NCBI GenBank assembly: GCA_015059495.1
Contig: SVAI01000001.1
Location: 62,001 to 126,000, forward strand
Direction: 5' to 3'
Source: Bacillota bacterium
GTDB taxonomy: Bacteria; Bacillota_I; Bacilli_A; RF39; UBA660
DNA length: 64,000 nt
This document shows, piece by piece, positions 19,256-27,461 of the stretch (within the stretch, counting starts at the first letter, position 1; every line of letters starts with the position of its first letter). The notes beneath the pieces are model-generated. The model made no database searches, was not told the DNA's origin, and worked only from the letters and a program-made list of their open reading frames with translations. The translations under genes and the position numbers were made by a program.

Positions 19256-20929
19256 TCAGTCTTTTTTAACTTCCATTATAACAGGTATAACCATAGGTCT
19301 TCTACCAGTTAATTTAGCAATAAATGGATGAGTTTCTAATATAATATTATTTCTTAAATCAGCATATGAATATTCATTATTCTTTAAGAAATCATTAACT
19401 ACTTCAGTAATTTTCTTTTCAATAGTATTTATTAATTCAGCATTTTCATTAACTAATATAAATCCTCTAGTAGTAATATTAGGTTTAATTAATAACTTCT
19501 TATTTTTAGGATCTATATTTAATATAGCTACTAAAATACCATCTTTACTCATTATCTTTCTATCATTAACAACAATAGAACCAACATCTCCAATACGAGA
19601 ACCATCTACATAAATATCACCAGCAGTAATATTTTGACCTCTCTTAACACCATTCTTAGTTAAAAGTAGGGTATCACCATTATTCATAACAAAACAATTA
19701 TCTTCTTTAACACCACATTCAACTGCAGTCTTAACTTGTTCTTTTAACATTCTATATTCACCATGCATTGGCATAAAATATTCTGGTTGAATTAATCTAA
19801 ACATTAACTTTTGTTCTTCTTGTTTAGCATGTCCAGATGTATGAATATCAGTAAGTAATGTATTAGTAAATACTTTAACACCCTTTAAATATAATTTATT
19901 AATAACTCTATTAATAGAAGCAGCATTACCTGGAATAGGTGATGAAGAGAATAATACTAAATCATCATCTAATAATGATACTTGCTTATGTGTTCCATTA
20001 GCAATTCTAGATAAAGCTGCTAAAGGTTCACCTTGAGTACCGGTACATAAAATACATACTTCCTTATGTTTTAAATCTTTAGCTTGATTAGCATCTATAA
20101 TTATAGTTTTATCTTTAATCATACCGTTTTCTAAAGCTATAGCAATAGCATTTTCCATACTACGACCAAATACTACAATCTTTCTACCATTTTCTTCACA
20201 TGAATCAATGATATGTTTTAATCTATAAATATTTGATGCAAATGTAGCAATAATAATTCTACCTAAATGATTAGATATAATATCATTTAATGCTTCGTCT
20301 ACAGCACTTTCACTCTTAGAAAAACCTTCAGATAAAGAGTTAGTAGAGTCACTCATTAATAATTTAACACCATCACTACCAATTCTAGCCATACCTTGAA
20401 TATCAGCAATAGGTCCAATTGGAGTTAAATCAAACTTATAATCTCCAGTTTCAAATATATTACCATTTGGTGTTTTAAGTAATACTGCATATGAATCTGG
20501 AATAGAGTGAGTAGTTCTAACAAACTCTATTTCAAAATATTTACTCTTTATTTTTGAATCTCCATCAATAATAGTCATATTATTATATGGAATATTTCTT
20601 TCAACTAATTTCTTATTAATTAAGTCAGCTGCAATCTTTGGTGCGTAGATAACTGGTATATTAACACTTTGTAGTAAGAAAGGTATACCACCTATATGAT
20701 CTTCATGTCCGTGTGTAATAATTAAACCTTTAATCTTATCTTCATTTTGTTTTAAATAAGTAAAGTCTTGAATTACATAATCAATTCCTAATAATTCATC
20801 TTCTGGAAACATTACACCACAGTCAATAACATATATTTCATCATCATGCATAAACATATACATGTTCTTACCAACTTCACCTAATCCACCCAAAGCACAG
20901 ATGACAGTCTCATCTTTATTAAATTTCAT
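19256..20929 (-). CDS. rnjA: ribonuclease J (catalytically intact)
   Basis: Metallo-beta-lactamase/beta-CASP RNase J, a 5'-3' exo- and endonuclease for mRNA turnover and rRNA maturation. The metal motif HGHEDH (residues 73-78) is complete, as are THSIPDS, ETGDYKFD and PMHGEYRM with its His. I start at ATG 20929 rather than an in-frame TTG at 20947, because gaaagaagg then serves as ribosome binding site. About 557 residues, family length. A second copy at 38713 has lost several metal ligands, so this gene carries the activity. Confidence 0.95.
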   Translation of the reverse strand: MKFNKDETVICALGGLGEVGKNMYMFMHDDEIYVIDCGVMFPEDELLGIDYVIQDFTYLKQNEDKIKGLIITHGHEDHIGGIPFLLQSVNIPVIYAPKIAADLINKKLVERNIPYNNMTIIDGDSKIKSKYFEIEFVRTTHSIPDSYAVLLKTPNGNIFETGDYKFDLTPIGPIADIQGMARIGSDGVKLLMSDSTNSLSEGFSKSESAVDEALNDIISNHLGRIIIATFASNIYRLKHIIDSCEENGRKIVVFGRSMENAIAIALENGMIKDKTIIIDANQAKDLKHKEVCILCTGTQGEPLAALSRIANGTHKQVSLLDDDLVLFSSSPIPGNAASINRVINKLYLKGVKVFTNTLLTDIHTSGHAKQEEQKLMFRLIQPEYFMPMHGEYRMLKEQVKTAVECGVKEDNCFVMNNGDTLLLTKNGVKRGQNITAGDIYVDGSRIGDVGSIVVNDRKIMSKDGILVAILNIDPKNKKLLIKPNITTRGFILVNENAELINTIEKKITEVVNDFLKNNEYSYADLRNNIILETHPFIAKLTGRRPMVIPVIMEVKKD

Positions 20930-20965
20930 AAAAAAACCTTCTTTCAAGATTCAAAATGTAAAGTA

Positions 20966-21008
20966 ATTATAACAAATTATTTGAATTTTGTCTAGTATTT
21001 GCTATACT
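20966..21008. promoter_or_regulatory. divergent overlapping promoters of rnjA and the pilin gene
   Basis: Minus strand: TAGACA (20994-20989), 17 bases, TATAAT (20971-20966). Plus strand: TTGAAT (20981-20986), 16 bases, TATACT (21003-21008). The elements interleave, so polymerases would compete. Confidence 0.6.
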
Positions 21009-21026
21009 TATTATAGGTGATAACAT

Positions 21027-21440
21027 ATGAAAAATAAAGGATTCACATTAGTAGAAGTAATAGCAGTAATAGTTATATTAGGTATATTAGTTACATTTGC
21101 TGCCCCAAATGTATTTAAATATATTGATAGTTCAAAAGAATCAACAAAACAACAATCTTTAAAGGATACTGAAGATGCAGCTATATCATATGGTTTAACT
21201 CAATTTATACCTGATAGTTGTGCTGTCTCATCTAAAGTAACTAAACCATCAGATATACCTAGTGGTTGTGATTATTCTATTACTGTTCAACAATTGATTG
21301 ATAAACAATTACTAAAAGATACTGCTAAAGTATTAAATAGAAGTGCTAAAGTATATATTTATAAACTAAGAACTACTAATGAAATTAAAACATCATATGA
21401 AGTAAAAGCATACGTATCAGAAGATATATATAAAGGATAA
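21027..21440 (+). CDS. type IV pilin/pseudopilin-like protein
   Basis: 137 residues starting with the class III signal KNKGFTLVEVIAVIVILGIL: cleavage would occur after the Gly of NKG and leave an N-methylated Phe with Glu at +5. The globular part holds one Cys pair (SCAV...GCDY). This is a ComGC/PilA-type subunit, alone here without its ATPase, platform or prepilin peptidase. It is transcribed divergently from rnjA. Whether it joins a competence pilus or another machine is unknown. Confidence 0.85.
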   Translation: MKNKGFTLVEVIAVIVILGILVTFAAPNVFKYIDSSKESTKQQSLKDTEDAAISYGLTQFIPDSCAVSSKVTKPSDIPSGCDYSITVQQLIDKQLLKDTAKVLNRSAKVYIYKLRTTNEIKTSYEVKAYVSEDIYKG

Positions 21441-21467
21441 AAAATAGAACATTAAGTTCTATTTTTT
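21441..21467. terminator. bidirectional terminator
   Basis: AATAGAAC, loop ATTAA, GTTCTATT, with A-run before and T-run after; serves the pilin gene and the convergent membrane-protein gene, whose end overlaps it. Confidence 0.8.
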
Positions 21468-22130
21468 AATTATTTTTTTAACATTTTCATTTGTTGTCTT
21501 AATTGAATTAATAGCTATCTTAGTAGTATTTTCTAATTGTTGTTGTACTACTTTAGTTGTTTTCTTAATATGTTTTTTAACTTCTTTATTCTTTTCATCA
21601 GTTATATCTCCAGTACCTTGAGTATTTCTAATAATAAATACTGAGAATATAATATCAATTAATAATAATACAATAATTATTATACTTGTATAATATAATG
21701 TATTAAGACTAAATTTATTAATTAAACTTTGAATTAGGGGATTAACATACTTAATTGCTATAGTACCTAAAATACCAAAAGGTATTAATGTAAATAAAGC
21801 AATTCTTCCTTTAACGTTATATTTACTATCTTTTGAATAATCCCATAACTTAACAGATAAAAACTTTTCTAAAATATAACTAGCTAAATATTCAATAAAT
21901 GCAGCAATTACAATAGATAATATAAATAATACTATTAAGTTATCTTTAAAATTATCTAATAGTAATATTAATGCTATTGATGTAAATCCATAAACAGGGC
22001 AAAGTGGTCCAACTAAGAAGCCACGATTAGTTTTATTTTTAGTAATAACTAAAGCGTAGAACTCTTCAACACACCAACCTAAAAATGAATATATAATAAA
22101 AGTTATAAACAATTTTGTTATAAACTCCAT
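21459..22130 (-). CDS. CmpB-type putative ABC-transporter permease (PF06541-like)
   Basis: 223 residues with about five membrane helices. The N-terminal signature YSFLGWCVEE ... NRGFLVGPLCPVYGF and the later IEYLASYILEKF ... LWDYS fit the CmpB family (PF06541, 'putative ABC-transporter type IV'), whose biochemical role is not established. A Lys/Thr-rich cytoplasmic tail of about 50 residues follows the last helix. Good AGGAG site before ATG. Monocistronic. Confidence 0.75.
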   Translation of the reverse strand: MEFITKLFITFIIYSFLGWCVEEFYALVITKNKTNRGFLVGPLCPVYGFTSIALILLLDNFKDNLIVLFILSIVIAAFIEYLASYILEKFLSVKLWDYSKDSKYNVKGRIALFTLIPFGILGTIAIKYVNPLIQSLINKFSLNTLYYTSIIIIVLLLIDIIFSVFIIRNTQGTGDITDEKNKEVKKHIKKTTKVVQQQLENTTKIAINSIKTTNENVKKIIKK

Positions 22131-22232
22131 ATAAACACACTCCTATTATTATTGTAATTAATATTTATATTTTGTCAATATAATTTAATTTTATAATATT
22201 TTTTGGTATAATACTTACAAGAGGTGAACAAC

Positions 22233-23321
22233 ATGGGCTTATTTAGCAATATAAAAAATATCTTTTCAAAGAAAAAAGAAATCGAAGAAACTACAACTGA
22301 GGAAGTAATCGAAGAACAACAAGAAGTAGTTGAAGAAGTAAAAGAAAAGAAAGTTAAAAAAGAATCTAAAAAGATTGATGAAGAAAAAAAAGTAATTGAA
22401 AAATATGATAAAGGATTAGAAAAATCTAGAAAAGAATTTGTTTCCCAACTAAGTATGTTAGGTATTAAATATAACAAAGTTAGTGATGAATACTTTGAAG
22501 AACTAGAACAATTACTAATTAATGCTGATATTGGTGTTAATACTGTGTTTGATTTCTTAGATAGATTAAAGAAAAGAGTTAAATCAGAAAATATCGAAGA
22601 TACAGCATACTTAAATGAAGTAATTGTAGATGAATTATTTATTATATATGTTAATGGTGAAAGTTTATCAGACAAGATTAACATGGCTGAAGAGGGTCCA
22701 ACTGTAATATTAATGGTTGGAGTAAATGGTGTAGGTAAAACTACAACTATTGGTAAACTAGCAAATAAATATAAAAATCAAGGTAAGAAAGTTATGCTAG
22801 TTGCTGGTGATACTTTTAGAGCAGGTGCTGTAGAACAACTTAAAATTTGGGCTGATAGAACAAACTCATTATTCTATGGTAAAGAAAATACTGATCCAGC
22901 TGGTGTAATATTTGATGGCTTAGAAAAAGCTAAAGAAGAAAAAGCAGATATTGTACTAATTGACACAGCAGGACGTTTACAAAACAAAGTTAACTTAATG
23001 AATGAACTTGAAAAAATCAATAAAGTAATAGCAAGACTAATACCAAATGCACCACACGAAACACTTTTAGTTATCGATGCTGCAACAGGACAAAATGGTA
23101 TCTTACAAGCAGAAGCTTTTAAGAGTATTACTAATGTTACCGGAATAGTATTAACTAAAATGGATGGTACTGCTAAAGGTGGTATAGTATTAGCTATTAA
23201 AGAAAGCGTAGGATTACCAGTTAAATTTATAGGACTTGGTGAAGGACTAGATGATTTAGAAAACTTTGATATTGAAAATTATATATATGGTTTATTTAAG
23301 GATTTGATTAAAGATGAATAG
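22233..23321 (+). CDS. ftsY: signal recognition particle receptor FtsY
   Basis: SRP receptor GTPase that docks ribosome-SRP complexes at the membrane. An acidic/basic N-terminal A-domain (about 1-70) precedes the NG domain: GVNGVGKTTTIGKLA, DTFRAGAVEQL, DTAGRLQNK and TKMDGTAKGG. I start at ATG 22233, since gaggtg (22221-22226) is then the ribosome binding site; the upstream GTG lies inside it. Overlaps ylxM by 8 bases, the conserved ftsY-ylxM-ffh neighbourhood with tmk inserted. Confidence 0.95.
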   Translation: MGLFSNIKNIFSKKKEIEETTTEEVIEEQQEVVEEVKEKKVKKESKKIDEEKKVIEKYDKGLEKSRKEFVSQLSMLGIKYNKVSDEYFEELEQLLINADIGVNTVFDFLDRLKKRVKSENIEDTAYLNEVIVDELFIIYVNGESLSDKINMAEEGPTVILMVGVNGVGKTTTIGKLANKYKNQGKKVMLVAGDTFRAGAVEQLKIWADRTNSLFYGKENTDPAGVIFDGLEKAKEEKADIVLIDTAGRLQNKVNLMNELEKINKVIARLIPNAPHETLLVIDAATGQNGILQAEAFKSITNVTGIVLTKMDGTAKGGIVLAIKESVGLPVKFIGLGEGLDDLENFDIENYIYGLFKDLIKDE

Positions 23322-23592
23322 AGTATATTTAAATGATTTATATGACATTTATAGTGAATTATTAACAGATAAAGAAAAAGAAATATTTGAAGATTATTAT
23401 CAAAATGATTTATCTTTATCTGAAATAAGTGAAAATAATTCAGTTACTAGAAATGCTATTCATAAAACAATTAAAAATGTTGAAGATAAATTAAATAATT
23501 ATGAAAATAAATTAAATATATATAAGAAAAAACAAGATATTATAAAGTTATTAGATAATAAAGAATTTGATAAAATATATGATATTCTTTAG
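23314..23592 (+). CDS. ylxM: YlxM/p13-like SRP-associated HTH protein
   Basis: 92 residues, sigma-70 region-4-like helix-turn-helix: LLTDKEKEIFEDYYQNDLS then LSEISENNSVTRNAIHKTIK. This is the UPF0122 (YlxM) family, found with ffh and ftsY in Gram-positive bacteria and able to modulate SRP. Overlap with ftsY suggests translational coupling. Confidence 0.9.
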   Translation: MNRVYLNDLYDIYSELLTDKEKEIFEDYYQNDLSLSEISENNSVTRNAIHKTIKNVEDKLNNYENKLNIYKKKQDIIKLLDNKEFDKIYDIL

Positions 23593-23602
23593 GAGGTAAT
23601 TT

Positions 23603-24274
23603 ATGAAAGGTAAACTTATTGTTATCGAAGGAAATGATTGTTCAGGAAAAGAAACACAAAGTCAATTATTATTACAAAGATTATTAAGAGAAGGTAAGAA
23701 AGTTGAAAAACTAGGATTTCCTGATTATAATTCCCCAACTGGTAAAATAGTTGGTGGACCATATCTAGGTAGGGATAATATGGGTGAAAGTTTCTTTGAA
23801 GAAGGCCCAACCAATGTTGATCCTAAAGTAGCATCCCTATATTATGCTGCAGATAGACGATATGCATTACCTAAGATTAAAGAACTTCTAGATGAAGGAT
23901 ATTATGTAATATTAGATAGATATGTTGAATCTAATATGGCTCATCAAGGATGTAAAATAGATGATAAAGAAGAAAGATTAAAACTATATGATTGGTTTGA
24001 AAAACTAGAGTATGAATTACTTGAATTACCTAAACCAGATCTTACTATTTTACTTCATATGCCACTTAAAAAAGTACTAGAACTAAAACAAGGAAGAATC
24101 TATACAGATCAACATGAAACTTCAATAGCATATCTTAAAACTAGTGAACAAGCTTATCTTGAACTTGCTGAAATAAGAAATTATCATGTTATTGAATGTT
24201 TAGAAAAAGATAAATTAAGAGATATATTAAATATTCATGATGAAATATATGATATAGTAACAAAGGAGATATAA
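23603..24274 (+). CDS. tmk: thymidylate kinase
   Basis: Phosphorylates dTMP to dTDP. P-loop kinase with LIVIEGNDCSGKETQSQLL (residues 4-22 approx.), the DR(Y/H) motif VILDRYVESN at about 110-119, and a lid region ELKQGRIYTDQHE. The P-loop reads DCSGKETQ rather than the common DGSGKTTQ. 223 residues, normal length. It is inserted between ylxM and ffh with an aggagg site; ffh follows 3 bases later. Confidence 0.88.
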   Translation: MKGKLIVIEGNDCSGKETQSQLLLQRLLREGKKVEKLGFPDYNSPTGKIVGGPYLGRDNMGESFFEEGPTNVDPKVASLYYAADRRYALPKIKELLDEGYYVILDRYVESNMAHQGCKIDDKEERLKLYDWFEKLEYELLELPKPDLTILLHMPLKKVLELKQGRIYTDQHETSIAYLKTSEQAYLELAEIRNYHVIECLEKDKLRDILNIHDEIYDIVTKEI

Positions 24275-24277
24275 AAG

Positions 24278-25585
24278 ATGTTTGATTATTTAGGCGATAA
24301 AATTTCAAATGCAATGAAAAACATTAAAGGTATGGGCAGAATAACAGAAGAAAATATTGCCGATGCTATGAAAGAAATAAGAATGGCTCTTTTAGAAGCA
24401 GATGTTAACTATACAGTAGTAAAAGAATTTACTAACAATGTTAAAGAACAAGCCTTAGGTTTAGATGTTTCTAAGAGTGTTAATCCAGATGAATTATTTA
24501 TTAAAATAGTTAGAGATGAATTAATTAAATTACTAGGTGAAGATAAATCACCTCTAGTAGTTGATAAAAAACCAACTATTTTAATGTTAGTAGGTTTACA
24601 AGGTAGTGGTAAAACAACTACTGCTGGAAAATTAGCAAACTATTTAAGAAAAAAACATGCTAAAAGTCCACTTTTAGTAGCATGTGATATTTATAGACCT
24701 GCTGCTATAGACCAATTAAAAACAATAGGTAAAGAAATTAATATACCTGTATTTGATAAGGGAACTCAAAGCGTTAACAAGACTGTTAAAGAAGCTTTAG
24801 AGTATGCTAAAGAAAATAAAAATGATTATATTATTATAGATACTGCGGGACGTTTACAAATAGATGAAAAACTAATGGATGAACTTAAGGGTATCGAAGA
24901 TGAATTTAATCCTAATGAAGTTATATTAGTTATTGATGCTATGATGGGTCAAGATGCAATTAATGTTATTAATGGATTTAATGATAAATTAAATCTAACT
25001 GGTTGTATTTTAACTAAGTTAGATGGTAATACTAAAGGTGGCGTTGCACTTTCGGTAAGACATTTAACTAATGTTCCAATTAAATTTGTCGGTGATTCTG
25101 AAAAGATGGATGGTTTAACAGACTTTGATCCAAAACGTATGGCTGAACGTATCCTAGATATGGGTGATATTATTTCAATTGCTGAAAAAGTAGAATCTAT
25201 AGTTGATGAAGAAGATGCTAAGAACCAAGCAATAAAAATGAAAAAAGGAACTTATAACCTAGAAGATTTCTTAGCAAACCTAAAACAAATTAAAAAACTA
25301 GGACCTCTAGAAAAAATAATTGGTATGTTACCACAAGCAAGATCTATGGGATTAAATAACATCAGTATTAATCCAAAAGATTTAGCACATATCGAAGCAA
25401 TTATTTTATCAATGACTCCTGAAGAAAGAGAACATCCAGAAATATTAAAAGCTTCACGTAAGGTTAGAATATCAAATGGATGTGGAAGACCAGTAGAGGA
25501 AATTAATAGATTATTAAAACAATTTGAACAAATGAAAACAATGATGAAACAAGTGTCATCAGGAAACTTTAAAATGCCTTTCTAA
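24278..25585 (+). CDS. ffh: signal recognition particle protein Ffh
   Basis: SRP54 GTPase that binds signal peptides and 4.5S RNA. N domain (1-90), G domain with GLQGSGKTTTAGKLA, DIYRPAAIDQL, DTAGRLQID and TKLDGNTKGG, and a methionine-rich M domain from about 300 (GMLPQARSMG, SMTPEERE, RKVRISNGCGRPV) with the RNA-binding SGxG-like segment. 435 residues. The last codons and stop lie inside the downstream terminator hairpin, within a 40-bp sequence duplicated after mazF. Confidence 0.96.
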   Translation: MFDYLGDKISNAMKNIKGMGRITEENIADAMKEIRMALLEADVNYTVVKEFTNNVKEQALGLDVSKSVNPDELFIKIVRDELIKLLGEDKSPLVVDKKPTILMLVGLQGSGKTTTAGKLANYLRKKHAKSPLLVACDIYRPAAIDQLKTIGKEINIPVFDKGTQSVNKTVKEALEYAKENKNDYIIIDTAGRLQIDEKLMDELKGIEDEFNPNEVILVIDAMMGQDAINVINGFNDKLNLTGCILTKLDGNTKGGVALSVRHLTNVPIKFVGDSEKMDGLTDFDPKRMAERILDMGDIISIAEKVESIVDEEDAKNQAIKMKKGTYNLEDFLANLKQIKKLGPLEKIIGMLPQARSMGLNNISINPKDLAHIEAIILSMTPEEREHPEILKASRKVRISNGCGRPVEEINRLLKQFEQMKTMMKQVSSGNFKMPF

Positions 25586-25603
25586 GGCATTTTTTTATTG
25601 ACT
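25564..25603 (+). repeat. 40-bp direct repeat, copy 1 (ffh end + terminator + -35 box)
   Basis: Identical over 40 bases to 26216-26255. It holds the last codons and stop of ffh, a terminator (ATGCCTT TCT AAGGCAT plus seven Ts) and TTGACT (25598-25603), the -35 box for mazEF, paired with TATACT at 25622-25627. Confidence 0.95.
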
Positions 25604-25646
25604 ATATGTATATACATAGTATATACTATAACCAAGAGGTGAGAGT

Positions 25647-25886
25647 ATGGAAGCTAAAGTACAAAAGTGGGGTAATTCAAATGGAATAAGAATACCTAGT
25701 AGTATATTAAAAGAACTTGGAATAACAGTTAATGATATTTTAAGTATGAAACAAGAAGATAATAGAATAGTTATTGAAAAACCAAAAAAGAAATATTCAT
25801 TTAATGAACGTGCTAAAAAATATAAAGGTGATAATTTATCTAAAGAATTTGAATGGGATGAACCTAGAGGTAAAGAAATATGGTAA
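25647..25886 (+). CDS. mazE: MazE/AbrB-type antitoxin
   Basis: 79 residues with the AbrB swapped-hairpin N-terminus: AKVQKWGNSNGIRIPSSILKELGI, read in two parts, is diagnostic of MazE-like antitoxins. The C-terminal half is charged and presumably binds the toxin. It overlaps the toxin gene by 7 bases and would autoregulate the promoter at 25598-25627. The cassette sits between two identical 40-bp repeats, suggesting acquisition. Confidence 0.88.
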   Translation: MEAKVQKWGNSNGIRIPSSILKELGITVNDILSMKQEDNRIVIEKPKKKYSFNERAKKYKGDNLSKEFEWDEPRGKEIW

Positions 25887-26224
25887 ATTATATTCCTAAA
25901 CAAAAAGATATATTGTTTTTAGATTTTAATCCAACTAAAGGTCATGAACAAAGTGGTACTAGACCAGCATTAGTCTTAAGTTCAAATAATTTCAATAAAA
26001 TTACCAATATGGCTATAGTTTGTCCTATTACTACTAATACTAAAGAATTTCCATCTCATTATATATTGGAGCATACTAAAAAGATTAAAGGTTCAATTCT
26101 TTGTGAGCATGTGAGAAGTATAGATTATAATACTAGAAGAGTAAAATTTATTGAAAAAGTGAGTAATGAAGAATTTGATAATATTATGAACCTATTTAAT
26201 TCATTATTTGATGAAAAACTTTAA
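25880..26224 (+). CDS. mazF: MazF-family endoribonuclease toxin
   Basis: 114 residues of the PemK/MazF fold: YIPKQKDILFLDFNP, GHEQSGTRPALVLS (the RPALVLS loop holds the catalytic Arg), MAIVCPITT and ILCEHVRSIDY. MazF proteins cleave mRNA at short motifs and are neutralised by MazE. The final codons (K-L-stop) run into the second 40-bp repeat, which provides its terminator. Confidence 0.92.
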   Translation: MVNYIPKQKDILFLDFNPTKGHEQSGTRPALVLSSNNFNKITNMAIVCPITTNTKEFPSHYILEHTKKIKGSILCEHVRSIDYNTRRVKFIEKVSNEEFDNIMNLFNSLFDEKL

Positions 26225-26255
26225 AATGCCTTTCTAAGGCATTTTTTTATTGACT
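26216..26255 (+). repeat. 40-bp direct repeat, copy 2 (terminator + -35 box)
   Basis: Exact copy of 25564-25603, 652 bp downstream. Acts as the terminator of mazF and offers TTGACT (26250-26255) with TAAAAT at 26274-26279 as promoter for the next gene. Confidence 0.95.
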
Positions 26256-26297
26256 GTTTAATTATATGGAGTATAAAATGTAATTAAGGAGAGAATT

Positions 26298-26567
26298 ATG
26301 AATAAGACAGTAGAAACTAAATGCGAAGACAACAAACATGAATTCATAATTTTTCATACTCAAAAAAAATTTACAGGTTATTCTCAATTTGATGGAATGC
26401 CAGTATATGAAGATGAATATGAGTGTGAATGTAGAAATTGTGGAATGCATATTATAACAACTGAAGAACCAAAAAACAGCATTCAATCAAAAAATGTTGC
26501 TGAGCAAATTGTAACTAGAAAAAGAACTAATCAAAAAACAAATTATTATGAAAATACATTCTTTTAA
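26298..26567 (+). CDS. small zinc-ribbon-like protein, 89 aa
   Basis: Not assigned to a family. Residues 8-50 contain KCEDNKHE and, after an aromatic stretch, CECRNCGMHI, a plausible CxH/CxxC zinc site. A similar Cys-His then CxxC layout is duplicated in the protein at 28801. The C-terminus is Asn/Thr/Lys-rich and probably disordered. It has its own promoter inside the duplicated unit and its own terminator. Confidence 0.6.
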   Translation: MNKTVETKCEDNKHEFIIFHTQKKFTGYSQFDGMPVYEDEYECECRNCGMHIITTEEPKNSIQSKNVAEQIVTRKRTNQKTNYYENTFF

Positions 26568-26592
26568 AAAGAATAATATTTTATCATTAAAA

Positions 26593-26644
26593 TAGCCTTT
26601 ATAAGGCTTTTTTAATTGACTTTATTAAGTATTTCAACTATAAT
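26593..26644 (+). promoter_or_regulatory. terminator followed by T-box operon promoter
   Basis: AGCCTT TAT AAGGCT with T-run (about 26593-26613), then TTGACT (26616-26621), 17 bases, TATAAT (26639-26644). The unit is a diverged relative of the 40-bp repeats at 25564 and 26216. Confidence 0.75.
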
Positions 26645-26649
26645 CTATA

Positions 26650-26862
26650 TATAAATATTTTTTGGGACAAGTAGTTTATTTATTAACTTTCAAGAGAGTT
26701 AGTGGTGGCTGTGATACTAATAAAGTATAAGTAAATGAAGACACTCAAATATAAGATATTTGCTTAACCAGCATTATAGGGTTATAAAGTTAGATTATAA
26801 AGTCTATGAAGTAAGATGGCACCGCGATTAATATCGCTCTTACAGAGTAGACTTTTTATTTG
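26650..26862 (+). ncRNA. T-box leader, probable Asp (GAC) specifier
   Basis: Stem I region with the AAGAGAGTTAGTGG element, then TGAA-GAC-A where GAC (26740-26742) is the likely specifier codon, and the T-box core TGGCACCGCG (26817-26826). The competing terminator pairs AGTCTA and GTAAG (26802-26815) with CTTAC and TAGACT, followed by five Ts. Uncharged tRNA-Asp would favour the antiterminator and switch on the kinase-aspS operon. Confidence 0.85.
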
Positions 26863-26881
26863 TTTAAAGGGAGGTTTAAAT

Positions 26882-27457
26882 ATGGAAAAAAGTAAATTAA
26901 TTATTGTCGAAGGTCCACAAGGTACAGGTAAATCAACACTAGCTAATGGACTAAGATCAACAATGGCATCTACATACTTACACAGTTTATCAGGTCATAA
27001 AGATAAAACTCAAACAGGACTTCAATTAAGTATTGAAATGTATGATATAGAAATGGATTACTTAAGAAATCTAAAAAGAATATCAATGAATCATGTGTAT
27101 GATCGAATATTCACTTCTGAAGAAGTATATGCAAGACTTGGTTTTAAAGAATATTCATTTACTGATGAATATAAAAGATACTGTGAAGAATTAAATAGAT
27201 TGGCATTTGATATTTATTATTTAAATCTATATTTAGGTGACCCAAAATTATATGAACAAAGATTAAATAATAGAGGTGAACATCACAAATACCAAGCTTT
27301 CTCAGGTGAAAGCAGTATGAGACAAGAAGAAATGTATGGAATTGTTGCTAATGAATTAAAACAATATGATAACATTAATGTCTTTAACATAAAAACAGAT
27401 ATAAGTCCAATAGTAACATTGGATGAAGTAAGAAAATTAATAAGAGTAAAGGAGTAA
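26882..27457 (+). CDS. P-loop nucleoside/nucleotide kinase-like protein
   Basis: 191 residues with Walker A VEGPQGTGKSTLA (8-20), a DR motif in HVYDRIFTSEE and an arginine-rich lid (EQRLNNRGEHH), resembling thymidylate/deoxynucleoside kinase folds. Substrate not determinable. ATG 26882 is used, after aaagggagg; the longer frame beginning at 26816 starts inside the T-box and is not a gene. It is the first gene of the T-box operon, 4 bases before aspS. Confidence 0.7.
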   Translation: MEKSKLIIVEGPQGTGKSTLANGLRSTMASTYLHSLSGHKDKTQTGLQLSIEMYDIEMDYLRNLKRISMNHVYDRIFTSEEVYARLGFKEYSFTDEYKRYCEELNRLAFDIYYLNLYLGDPKLYEQRLNNRGEHHKYQAFSGESSMRQEEMYGIVANELKQYDNINVFNIKTDISPIVTLDEVRKLIRVKE

Positions 27458-27461
27458 TATT

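Noticed and set aside
26816..26881. N-terminal extension of the kinase-like protein
   Set aside because: It would begin inside the conserved T-box core; ATG 26882 has a strong ribosome binding site.
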